A program made the position numbers and the translations under genes. This document shows positions 54,835-64,000 of a DNA stretch of 64,000 nt, one piece after another. Position 1 is the first letter of the stretch. Every line of letters starts with the position of its first letter. Location: positions 372,001 to 436,000 of the forward strand of contig BQMF02000269.1 of assembly GCA_027922465.2 (NCBI GenBank). Direction: 5' to 3'. Below the pieces are notes generated by a model. It saw only the letters and a list, made by a program, of their open reading frames with translations. It searched no databases and was not told where the DNA came from. The stretch is from Turritopsis dohrnii (lineage: Eukaryota; Cnidaria; Hydrozoa; Anthoathecata; Oceaniidae).

Positions 54835-55858
54835 TTAGTTCGCTTCTGTGTTGTGCCTAGAAATGTAATCAAAATCTGGCATGGCTTTTGATAGATGGGG
54901 CTTATTATTTGCACGTAGAAACCGTGTTTTTAAGGGAGCAAACTTGTTCAAGAGCACCATAAAGACTGCATGAAAGTCAGAATAATTGTCCACATCAACT
55001 AAATTATCATGAACTGACTTCAAAAATACTGATTCATCAAAATCTTTATAGCATCTATAAAAATACTTTCGTGGTTCATGTTTTAGAAATTTCAACTTGA
55101 ACATTGTGTACACGAGCCAGTGCCAATCACTTAGGCCAGTCTCTGCAACCCCAGAATGTTGAAAGGAGTGTTTCCTTTTAGAAAGTATCAGGCCGATACA
55201 CGATCCAGAAGAGGATTTCCAACAGGTTTTCTCCTCTATGTGGCTAAAAAGGCTATGTTTTTCCAAACAGGAAGACATTTTTGCGACACTAGGTTCAATG
55301 TTGAATTCACCCATTACTAAGACATTAGGATAAACCAAGCTATAAAAATCTATTACCGAAATTATCCAGGAAGTAATCAATATTTTGACTGGGTGGCCTG
55401 TAGATGGATATTATAAGCCACTTGCTTTTGTGCAAATTCAACTCTAAGGGCATAATTTGGATATCTTGAGGGAGTTTGAGCACGTTCAATAAGCGTGATG
55501 GTATGTTCTCCTTGACATAGACTAAAAGCCCGCCTGATTTACTGGAAATGTTTAAGCGGTAACGTTTTGTGTAACCGTCTAGAAGGAATTGATTTGATGG
55601 GAAAGAATCATCCAACTTGGTTTCCGACACGGCTAAAATGTCAAGGAACCCTTTTGTCAAAATTTCAAGATCATTGAACTTATTCCTAATAGAGTTGATA
55701 TTAAGATGCGCTGCCATAATGTTTGCAGGACACTTTAGACGCATTTCATAAGAAGAGTCTAACGATACCTTGCGGTTGCCATTACAATCACTTGCTGGTG
55801 CATTTACCAGTCCTATTTTAGGATGTGTCTCCGAGTCATCAAAAGGCTGGTAATTCAA
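54835..55858 (-). pseudogene. LINE ORF2 endonuclease fragment
   Basis: The frame at 55858-55340 carries AAHLNINSIRNKFND, LDILAVSETKLDDSFPSNQF, GLLVYVKENIPSR and LIISIYRPPSQN. A frameshift near 55370 leads to 55380-54835, with VLVMGEFNIEP in place of the usual GDFN (Asp to Glu at a metal-binding position), a degraded DLILT region (CIGLILS) and LSDWHWLVYT in place of SDH. The RT linker (RKYFYRCYKDFDESVF) follows. The endonuclease has therefore lost key residues, and the RT is missing. Confidence 0.75.
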
Positions 55859-56141
55859 AAACTCAGGACTGGAAATTGAGCCTTCACAACCAGAAGAGGA
55901 AATTAGTCAGCGCTTTTCAATGTAACACGACATGTTTTTGGTTAGTAATTTAGTTCCCTTCAAGTTCAGGTGCAACTTACTGCGGTTTAGGTGAACTTTA
56001 TTAATGTTATCATGAGATAAAAACCCGATGTTCAGTTCCAAACAACCCTTTTCCAGGGCCTTGTTCAATAGTTTCGCCTTGGCAGAATGGTGGTCATCCC
56101 TGATAATAACTCCTGAAACAGAAACTTTAGTCTTCTCATTA

Positions 56142-59100
56142 TAGTCCAGTCAAATCGTGCAATGATAGTGCATTTATGAGTAGAAAGCATGAAACTTAGT
56201 ACAAAGGTAGTATAGACAAAAAGAATCTTTTTTAGGCTCAGACCCAATTCGAAACCACCTGTTGGTGTATTTTACAGACCAGAATGACTCCTAGGGAAAA
56301 AAAATTTTTTTTGAATAAATACAACATATGTATACCGTTGGAAAGCTTATTTGATGCTGATTAGAAATAACATTACAATAAGAAATAACATTACAACCAT
56401 TACTGAAAAAGTATTGGGAGCGAGTAATATACATTTGAATAATTTACAGACCAGGGTGCTTTCTTGAGAATAAATGTTTTTTTTTCCGCATAAATGCGTT
56501 ATGTATTAAACCTTTGAGAAAGCTTATTTTATGGTGATGAAATATGACTTTACTGCCTGTGTCTGAAAAGACACTGAAAACAAGTTATATATATTTGAAT
56601 AATTTGCAGACCTCAATGTCTCCTTAAGAAAAACTTTTTAAAGGAAATCTATCATATAGTAAATTTTTGAATGGCTGACTATAAATGTTTAAGAATTACA
56701 ATCTCCACCACTTTTGCACAGTTATGTACATCTTAGAGAGGCCTTTGCACATTTACATCGTCCCGTGCACCCCTTTTCTTGTTTACAATTACATTGTATA
56801 AGCGTGTTGTTGAGATAACGCGTCTTTTGACGGGGGAATACCATCTAACGATCGTCCCTTCCCACCAAATAGATGTTTTCTGGAGAGATTGATTTCTTGA
56901 TCCGCACTGGTGCGATCGTATAGCAAAACAACAAATCATTCGATGACTGAGAAAGAAGCTTCCACCATTTCAATTGAAGGGCTGCTTGAAAGTGATTCTA
57001 AACATGATGTTAACTCTTCAAATTTACTCCAGGTATTCCAAGCGTTCTTCTTCCCTCTCCCGCTAAAAAAAGATACCTGATCGCAACCAGTAAAAGCATG
57101 GAAAAGTGGAAGGCAAAAACTTTTTACTTTTCCAAGGCTTGCACAAATGGAATGAACAGGAATGTATCAATGATTTTTTCTTACTCCAAATGACAACCAA
57201 AGTTCATCCACATGTAATTTGAAAAACATTCCAATCGCAATAACAAGTACATCGGTATCAACTGTCCGAATATAAACTTTCCCCATTCCAAAGCTACTGG
57301 CATCCTTTGCGTGAAGTAGCATTCGAGTATCAGCCTCTTCATGGTTTGTCGGTGACAAAAATGAGAAGTCATGCCGATTGGAAAAAGCAGAAGACTTTGA
57401 TGTACTGACAATAATCTTCTCTGTTGATATATTTACACATTCTGCGGCCAAAAGGCTAAATAGTTCCTGCTTGTTTTGGTCAATGCACAGAAATGATTGC
57501 CAATTTCCAGGGATCTTTGTGTCAGGTGAAACTTTTCTCCGCATTCCTTTTCCTAAAATATGTTTTAAATCAAGTTGTTGAAAAGTTTTGTGTTTAAAAA
57601 AGAGACTTTTATATTGTAAACTAAGGGTATATGTTACCTCTTTTTGATCGAGCAGACAATTTTAGAGAATTGTTGATGTAGACGTCCCAAACAATATCAA
57701 CAATAAACTTGCAGAACTGCTACTTGGCCTAATCGTCAAACATCATTGACCAGTTTGGCTTCAGCATATTGACGATAGCTGCACCATCCAAAATTATGCA
57801 ATCAACATGGACATCATTGCTGTTTGGTGAAGCAACCAATTCGCTCAAACAACAAATTAGATCTGATTTATTTCCTGATCTCAAATGTCCATTTTTTGAC
57901 AAGGACAATGGAAAAGATGTGTTTTCATGCTTGAAGAATTGTTCCAAGTCTCCCTCCCGGACCTGGCATGCAATGTAGAGCTGGGAAAACAGATGGCAGC
58001 TTTTTTTCAGCGTCGTCATCTCGTTCTTTCTAACAATACTTCGTTCAGTTGGTTGATTGAAAATGGATATTTTGTTTTTCGAAATGACATCAAAAATGTT
58101 TTTTTTGTTAGTTTTAATGCGATCGGCGACAAATAATTTGAATTGCTCATTTCCAATTTTCTCAGCCTCGCTCAAATTTTTGGTAGCATTTTTATTTGCA
58201 ATGTTTCTTGTATAAAGGGCAACCAAATCTTGCGATTCCTCCAGGAAAGGGTTGCCAGCTTGTCCAAAAACATCCACAAGATTCAGCACATGCTTTATAA
58301 ATCTTTGCTGCATACTTTCTGTTTGCTCATGGTGTTTGCTCTCGTCACTTACATTCTTCATTATATTAAACTGCAAACTTTGTTCGAACTCATTTATAAT
58401 ACGCGCAACCTCAGGCCCAGAAACCATCCATTTGATGAGCTGAGAAGAATCTTGCATGAAGCCTATGGCACCTGAAAAAGAAAAAAGAAGTTTCATGTAT
58501 CCACAAGTGCAAAATATCTTCTCTTCTTGTCAGGAACGATAGATTTCAATATTTTTAACTTGACATATAGAGTTTGCTGGCACAAACCTCCGTCTCCTTT
58601 CACACATTTGTTATTTTGTTCATGCGCATGATCAATACCAATGGACGAAAGCTTCTTCTTTGTTTTAGTTATGACAAACTTTCCATCTTTAAAGGCAAAG
58701 TCTGCTAGTCGAATCGTTCAAAATTTTTCGCGCTTTATTGTTCTCTTTAAGTTGTGATGTTAATGACATAAGGCAACAAGCATGGAACCTGTTTTGTTTG
58801 AATAATGAATAGAAATTTTGTAATCAGCATAAAGTAAGCTTTCTTACGATGTATACCATGATGCAGTTTTCGAAAAAACCAATTTTTTCTAATGAACCCG
58901 TTCTGCTGGTCTGTAAAATATTCAAATACATATAACTTGTTCCCAGTACTTTTTCAGTATTAGGTTGTAATGTTATTTTTAATCAGCATCAAATAAGCTT
59001 TCCAACGGTATACAGTATGTTGTATTTTTTCAAAAAAAAATTTTTTTTTCTCCTAGGAGCCATTCTGGTCTGTAAAATACACCAACAGGTGGTTTCGAAT

Positions 59101-59215
59101 TGGGTCTGAGCCTAAAATAGCTTCTATTTGCCTGAACTACCTTTGTACCAAATTTCATGCTTTCTACTCAAAAATGCACTATCACCCCCTTTTTTTGCAC
59201 GATTTAACTGGACTA
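56142..59215 (-). mobile_element. DNA transposon of uncertain superfamily, 3074 bp, TTA duplications
   Basis: The termini are TAGTCCAGTCAAATCGTGCA at 56142 and its near complement ending GGACTA at 59215, flanked by TTA (56139-56141 and 59216-59218). Inverted similarity extends inward for about 190 bases, including AGGCTCAGACCCAATTCGAA and CACCTGTTGGTGTATTTTAC. More inverted pieces lie near 56340 and 58950. A 3-bp TTA target is the rule for PIF/Harbinger, but the encoded protein is not a Harbinger transposase. The unit lies within a LINE ORF1. Confidence 0.85.
56690..58720 (-). pseudogene. Transposon-encoded protein with HEEADTR and RTVDTDV motifs
   Basis: The exons on the minus strand are about 58720-58588 (IGIDHAHEQNNKCVKGDG, donor GTTTGT), 58471 to about 57644 and about 57557-56690. 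The second starts GAIGFMQDSSQLIKWMVSGP after TTTTTCAG, includes HVDCIILDGAAIVNMLKP and has two in-frame stops after MMFDD before IVDIVWDVYINNSLK. The third has GMRRKVSPDTKIPGNWQSFL, TNHEEADTRMLLHAKD, VYIRTVDTDVLVIAIG, PLFHAFTGCDQVSFFSGRG and FVVLLYDRTSADQEI, then a Cys-rich end. Proteins of this layout are abundant in cnidarian and other animal genomes. The acidic motifs suggest a nuclease, possibly PIN-like; this is inference. Several stops and frame changes make this copy inactive. Confidence 0.65.
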
Positions 59216-61216
59216 TTACTGGACGCTGCTACCAAAGATATAATGTGTTCAGCAATTATTTCAGGTGTTTCTTTTTATGACAGGTAATTTGTGCCAACAT
59301 GTATAATCACGTGGTCCGGCCTCTGCTTCAAGGCAGGTTTAATGTACTCAGTCATACATTCTACCTTGGCTCCGGAAAAAGATCGTACCACTAGATGTTG
59401 TTTATGCAATAGTTTTTCGTTAATTTTCCATGCCTTCAGTTCTTTGACCATGCTGTCGCCGACGACATACGTCACGAGCTTTGTAGCTTTATTATCGGTC
59501 TTGTTGTTATTACCCATGTTGTTGTTTGGCTGGGAAGTTGTGTCGGTCTCCATTCGTAGAGATTGGTTAATTGTCTCAGATTGAGTTGACACATTTTTTT
59601 TAAATGCTTTCGCTTTATTGACCTCCTGACGACTTTTATCATGGTTGTTAAATTTGATTGAGTTACAACACTCGTTATCTTGCGTCCGGCGTCACTGTTA
59701 TTTACATTTCTCTGAGTATGGTCTTATTCATTGTTTACGTCGTAGTCAGCTAATAATTCCAGTCTTCCTTTGAGCGATCTATTTTGCTCTTGTTTGTATT
59801 TCATAAATTTAAGTTTGTAATTTTTTCTAACATGTACTAACTGGTTTGTGACACATTCTTTTGTAAATGTGTCATTCCCATTCAGTTTAATGTCTTTTTC
59901 TGAATTGATTATTGAATGTTCTGATTGTTCCGATAACTGGTTTATAGAGTCATTTGCTGATTGTTCTGCAACGTTATTACAAGATGAGTTCAAACTTTCA
60001 AACAAATTAACATCATTATGTTTGTGAAGAGTTTTTGCAGTTGTCACGGATGATTGATTCTGTCGTTTAATTATGTCGACCAAAACATCTAAAAAGTCGG
60101 TTAACTCCTTTAGTTGGCCTTTTAGAAATTCATTATCGTCCGTCAATTTTCTGTTAGCTTCCGTAAGCTCATTCAACGGATCTTTACCCATAAAAAGTAA
60201 CAAGTTAACCTCTTTAACAAATCCATTTTAAAACTTTCAAGTTGTTTGTCAAGAAAATTTTTGTCAATCATGAAGTTCTTACTCTCTTCACTAGACTTAC
60301 TGATTCCTTGTTCGTTCGTAATCAGCTGAATGTTTAGCTCGTCCATACCAACCAACTTCTTTGTAAGATTTGAGCGTCTTGTGGTGATGTTTGCTTCATT
60401 TCTGTTTTCAACATTCGTCGAACAGCGAGAATCGTCCGTATCCGCCATGTTGAAATAATTTTGACACATGTACCACAATCAGGAGCGTGAAATATCTCTT
60501 TAAATATGTTTACAAGGGACATGATCGTGCTAATGTGGAGATTAATGAACGTTTGGAACATGACGAAATAAAAACATTTCTGGATGCTCGATATGTCAGT
60601 GAGCCTGAAGCATTATGGAGAATATTTGAGTTCTCTATGCATGAAAAATCGCATTCTATTAAGCGATTACCTGATCGTCACCCAGTTTATTTTAGAGCTG
60701 GCGAAGAAGAGGCAGCTGCTGAAGAGGCATTAAAGGATAGTCACCTAACAGCATGGTTTAGTCTGAATGTAGATGATCCTGATGCTCTGATTACTCAGAT
60801 ATTCCGTATCATTATGTTTTTCATGATAAGGAGAAAAAATGGAAAAAACGAAAAAGAATATTTAAGCCTATAGTCGCTCGGTTATACAGCATTGGTGCAA
60901 AAAAGTGTCCGCTTTAGAGGGATGTCCGCTTTATAGGAAGTTGACCAAAAAATTAGTTTTAGACCTAATTTTGACCAAAAAAGCTTTTTTTGTAGTACTG
61001 GCGGGTATCATGGGGTGACTTGCAACACTAGGGTAAACGGCAACATCAATAGATTTAGCTTATTGATCAAAGAACCCAAGTTGGCTGTGTAAAGTAAGTT
61101 TGTCAGTGTTGCAACCAACCTTCAAGTGTTGCTAAGGTTATAAACTAAGAAACCAAGTTATAATACGAAGATATATTTCATTTATCTTATAGGTCTTTCA
61201 ATACACATTTTTTTCC

Positions 61217-62770
61217 CTATTTGAAATAATCTTTGATTGAGGATTGTTTTCTATTTTGAAGCTGAAGTTCCTCAATCTTTTTCGTAATGGTTGACAACAT
61301 TTCTTGGCTTGCATCATCAAAAATAGTAGATCGCTTAATTTTATCAAGCATAGTGATTAGCTCGGTGAAACCAAGCAATTCTTCTTCAACCTCGTCTTCA
61401 CTCTCATCATCATCCTCTGAAATCTCTTCGACCTGACATGCCATCTCTGGATTTTCAATTGCGTTAATGCTAGCTTCTCGGATTTGATGTCGCCAATTTA
61501 TTTCTAATTCGTTAATTCTTGGCTCCGAAGCTGGAACATCGGCCTCAAAATCGATGTATTCTGCAGCAGATATATCTTCAGTTAATTCCTTCACCAGAGC
61601 TTCAAATTCCAAGTCATCTTCTTGATCTTCCATCAATTCACTTTCTCCTTGAACTACGCCACATTTCTCGAAACAATTTTTGATGGTCAAGTTGGTTACT
61701 TCTTTCCACGCATCTTGAACACATTGAATAGCCATAAGTATGTTTACGCTCTTGATAATTTCAGTTGCAGATTTATTCTCCTGGATCCTTGCAAGCACGT
61801 ATTTGACCAGTCTTTTTCTGTACTTCACCTTGAAGTTTTGGATGATCTCCGCATCGAGTGGTTGAAGCCTTGAAGTTGTGTTCTTCGGTAAGAAAATGAT
61901 TTTGATTTGTGAAAACTGGCCTATCATTGACTCCGGATGAATAACTTTTCTGTCCTCAAATAAAAGTTTTCTGTTAAAACGTGCCAGTACAGTTTTCATT
62001 ACTTCAGATGTCATCCAAGATTTAGGATTTGAAAAGCAGTGAACGTTAGCTGGACGCGATGGATCTTTCATTTTTTTAAAACAACGCGGGACTTTACTCT
62101 TCCAGATAACAACAGGTTGGTGGATCTTTTCCCCAGCTGTATTTACAAAAAAAGCGACAGTTAATCTAAGCTTTGGCTTTTTCCCACCTTTTGCTTGTTT
62201 TCCTTTTTCCACTAACCCTTTGGTCGGTAAAGCTTTAAAAAAACAGCCAGACTCGTCCATGTTCCAATTATTTTCTAGTGAATAATCTTCAACCAATTCT
62301 TCGATCCTCTCCATCCAGGAAGTAACCGTTTCTGTAGAAACGTCACGAGCTTCACCAACAATACAACATTCTTTGACGGAATATGTTGTTTTCCAACGAT
62401 CCAACCAACCGTCAGAGGCGGCGAAATTATCAAAATCGCTGTTCTGAAGTTTTTCCTTAATTTCCAACGCCTCCTCTTTAAGCATTAAACCATTAGGGTA
62501 GATGTTAGAAGCGCAACATCTTTTGTACCATTCGAATAAGATCGCATTTATCTTGTGATACTTGCCATGGCGGTTACGTTTTTTTGTTTTCTCACGAAGA
62601 AGTTCATGTTGTTCACGAATTTTCTTTTCATCTCTTAAAATATTTGCTGCGGCTGTCTTTCCAATCTTGTAAATGTCTGCTAGTTTCTACATCCAAGTTC
62701 TGGATTTTTTTTGGCGAAATCCAAAAACTTGATCTTATCATCTAATGATAAAGTTTTCTTCAATAGTTTA
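61217..62770 (-). pseudogene. Tigger/pogo transposase with a deleted catalytic motif
   Basis: The N-terminus, before 62485, reads TLSLDDKIKFLDFAKKNPEL, a Psq/CENP-B type helix-turn-helix. A one-base shift near 62692 follows, then KLADIYKIGKTAAANILRDE. The main frame of 422 codons (62485-61217) has the CENP-B DNA-binding part (NFAASDGWLDRWKTTYSV), NNWNMDESGCFFKALPTKG (first catalytic Asp), PKLRLTVAFFVNTAGEK, PVVIWKSKVPRCFK and WMTSEVMKTVLARFNRKL. Next, RKVIHPESMIGQFSQIKI lacks the LFLDNAxxHP segment that should supply the second Asp, an in-frame loss of about ten codons. NTTSRLQPLDAEIIQNFK (third Asp) is present. The C-terminus is acidic (EDDDESEDEVEEE). It is probably inactive as a transposase. 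Confidence 0.85.
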
Positions 62771-62791
62771 CCAGCAAGCTGCTGCTGTTGA

Positions 62792-63250
62792 ATGTGCATT
62801 AGAAATTCAAAATTTGAAATTCTTTCCAGTTATAAAATTTTACGCTGCAATGTCTTCACGATTCGAATGCATAACAAAATATATTATTTTAAAGTTAAAG
62901 AAGCTGAAGAGAACACAGATATGTCGAACGTTCAACTAAATGAGATGCTTCTCAAAAACATTGACCAACAGATTGAGATTATCCTTATAAAACAGAAAGA
63001 ATATCGCTTCGACTCGTTTATCCGTGGATACCATGCTTACATGGACATATGGGCTCCCATAAGTCGGAGAAGAGAATTTTTGTTTAAAAGCGGAAGAAGA
63101 TAACGAACATGACAAGTTTGCTGTAGCTGTTACAGTACACAATCAAGTACTTGGGCACGTCCCTAAAAACCTTCGCAAGCTATTCAACAAATTCATGTCG
63201 CTTCCTAACTGTACCATCGGATGTAAAGTGACTGGGAAGCAAGTGAACCG
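62792..63250 (+). pseudogene. HIRAN-like ORF inside the Tigger element
   Basis: The plus-strand frame up to 63103 holds VQLNEMLLKNIDQQIEIIL and YRFDSFIRGYHAYMDIWAPI, then loses frame. The next frame gives EHDKFAVAVTVHNQVLGHVP, NLRKLFNKFMSLPNC and TIGCKVTGKQVNRG, to about 63250, just before the right TIR. The order FDSxIRGYHxYxDIWxP, KFAVAV, GHVP, CKVTGK is that of a HIRAN-like domain. The likely start is the ATG at 62922. It is transcribed divergently from the transposase, about 150 bases away. HIRAN domains bind free DNA ends; a role in transposition is inference only. Confidence 0.6.
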
Positions 63251-64000
63251 TGGTGTTTTAGATGGCTGTCCGCTTTATAGGGTGTCCGCTTTAGGGGGAT
63301 TCCACTGTATAATGCTCCACCGTCAGAAGGAGAATGTTTTTTTCTAAGAGTTTTGTCGTTGCATGTTGCGGGTGCTGCGTCTTTCGAGGATTTGCGTACT
63401 TTCAATGGAGTTGTTTACGACACATTCCGAGAAGCATGTATTGCCAGACGTCTTCTGCAAGATGATGCAGAATGGCACAATACATTGGAAGAGGCTTCAA
63501 CGTTTCAAATGCCCCAACAGCTTAGACAACTGTTTGTTACTATTTTGACTCACTGTGCGCCATTTAATCCTCTTGAATTGTGGAATACATTCAAGGGGAA
63601 TCTGTGTGAAGACTACCTTCGAACATTGGCTGTTGCTCAAGCTGAGCAACAATTGGCTGCTTCTTTGCTCAAGCTGAGCAAAGGGTTTTGGGTTATATTG
63701 ATAATATTGATAATGTCCTGAGACAATTTGGAATGACTTTTACACAGTTAAAACTTCCTGAATTGGTTCAGTAGGTTGCTCAGGAAGAAGTTGATGTAAA
63801 TATTTACATCTACAGGGCTGAATAGGTAAGGCCTTTGCTTAACGAACAGCAGTTAGTTGTGGCAGACGCCATTTTGTCTGCAGTTTCGAATGTACGTGAT
63901 GGTTTAGCACAAGTTGAAACATTGTTTTATCTGGACGGACCGGCAGGCACAGGTAAGACTTTTACATACAATTATGTTATTGCAGCATGCAGAGCCAGAG

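Larger units (their letters stand above)
54835..60447 (-). mobile_element. Minus-strand CR1-like LINE, 3'-truncated, split by a DNA transposon
   Basis: The minus strand reads ORF1 from 60447 to about 59219 and again from 56138 to 55900, then ORF2 endonuclease from 55858 to 54835. A 3.07-kb DNA transposon (56142-59215) with TTA target duplications lies inside ORF1. No reverse transcriptase follows, so the right-to-left reading stops after the endonuclease linker. It resembles the LINE at 43735-48320 in architecture but is a distinct copy. Its 5' end abuts a Helitron helicase gene near 60480. Confidence 0.75.
55900..60447 (-). pseudogene. LINE ORF1 with SGNH-type esterase, interrupted by an insertion
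   Basis: From about 60447 the frame reads MADTDDSRCSTNVENRNEA, with a coiled coil to 60173. It shifts to 60203-59724 (NELTEANRKLTDDNEFLKGQLKELTDF) and then to 59592-59275. That frame has YVVGDSMVKELKAWK (block I Ser), VRSFSGAKVECM and DHVIIHVGTNY (block III Asn). The coding sequence is cut at TAA by the 56142-59215 transposon. It resumes at 56138 with KVSVSGVIIRDDHHSAKAK and ends in HLNRSKLHLNLKGTKLL (block V His) near 55925. Removing the transposon and one TSD restores the reading frame across the site, which confirms the insertion. Confidence 0.75.
60887..63307 (-). mobile_element. Tigger/pogo-like DNA transposon, 2421 bp
   Basis: The right end, read inward, is CAGTGGAATCCCCCTAAAGC and the left is CAGCATTGGTGCAAAAAAGT. 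Both are followed by GTCCGCTTTA and GTCCGCTTTATA repeats. TA duplications lie at 60885-60886 and 63308-63309. Removing the element and one TA rejoins the Helitron helicase frame exactly (ARLY/NAPP). It carries a transposase on the minus strand and a HIRAN-like ORF on the plus strand. Confidence 0.9.
60485..64000 (+). pseudogene. Helitron helicase gene, split by Tigger, runs off window
   Basis: The frame begins RSVKYLFKYVYKGHDRANVE at 60485 and continues with EIKTFLDARYVSEPEALWRI, FEFSMHEKSHSIKRLPDRHP and LTAWFSLNVDDPDA. This is the segment between the HUH Rep domain and the Pif1-type helicase in Helitron proteins. A frame change near 60810 precedes VARLY at about 60880. There a Tigger element is inserted at TA. 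Coding resumes at 63308 with NAPPSEGECFFLRVLSLHV, SFEDLRTFNGVVYDTFREAC and QQLRQLFVTILTHCAPFNP, to a stop at 63719. After further stops comes LNEQQLVVADAILSAV and the Walker A motif YLDGPAGTGKT, at about 63935. The Rep domain upstream is missing, cut by the LINE boundary at about 60480. Confidence 0.85.

Noticed and set aside
58143..58475. Plus-strand 110-aa ORF
   Set aside because: It is the shadow of the minus-strand transposon gene with clear motifs and splice sites.
4053..64000. One giant Helitron running from the 5' terminus at 4053 to the helicase near 64000
   Set aside because: The two coding halves are more than 50 kb apart, the intervening DNA contains many unrelated elements, and the N-terminal half stops at an exon-like sequence. 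Two separate truncated copies are more likely.
1..64000. CRISPR arrays, bacterial operons or phage systems
   Set aside because: No regularly spaced direct repeats were seen, and introns and eukaryotic retroelements show the DNA to be nuclear eukaryotic.

Overview
This window is AT-rich nuclear DNA from an animal. It has spliced genes (GT/AG introns, some exons under 35 bases), very little non-repetitive coding sequence, and a dense pile of old and young transposable elements. The mix is most like a cnidarian, possibly a hydrozoan: Polinton/Maverick genes, Penelope-like elements with GIY-YIG endonuclease, CR1-like LINEs with an esterase ORF1, Helitrons, pogo/Tigger, maT-like mariner, Harbinger, piggyBac, a CACTA-like remnant and HIRAN-like transposon ORFs. 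The species assignment is an inference from element content.

Layout. 1-1.8 kb: nothing recognised. 2.0-7.0 kb: a host-like gene whose exons keep phase 1 across introns, with Helitron pieces and a deleted mariner element in the introns. 8.2-15.3 kb: Helitron-derived repeats around an intact single-exon ORF for a Ulp1-type protease with a C-terminal PHD-like finger (12481-13746). 16.4-21.65 kb: a plus-strand CR1-like LINE lying between pieces of a minus-strand LINE. 21.95-24.1 kb: broken CACTA/EnSpm-like gene, minus strand. 24.6-26.0 kb: exons of an unknown gene. 26.0-27.8 kb: a complete mariner/maT element with an uninterrupted transposase. 29.0-36.7 kb: decayed Polinton/Maverick (integrase, protein-primed family B polymerase, three smaller genes) cut by a non-autonomous Helitron. 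37.1-41.9 kb: tRNA-like SINE head, Harbinger transposase, and a piggyBac gene with a Helitron in its first exon. 42.6-43.5 kb: Penelope-like remnant, minus strand, with a hammerhead-like motif. 43.7-48.3 kb: nearly full-length CR1-like LINE. 49.5-50.0 kb: Helitron. 51.1-52.5 kb: a second Penelope-like 3' end, with a MITE and another hammerhead-like motif. 52.7-54.5 kb: HIRAN-like ORF back to back with a pogo-like transposase. 54.8-60.45 kb: minus-strand LINE split by a 3.07 kb DNA transposon with TTA target duplications. 60.5-64 kb: Helitron helicase gene split by a Tigger element that again carries a HIRAN-like ORF back to back with its transposase.

These genes do not form one pathway; the window is a stratified record of insertions. 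Four insertions can be read precisely from target sites: Tigger in the Helitron helicase, the TTA element in a LINE ORF1, a Helitron in piggyBac, and the maT element at TA. The least explained items are the repeated HIRAN/pogo pairing, the hammerhead-like motifs after both GIY-YIG ORFs, and the intact Ulp1-PHD ORF among Helitron ends.
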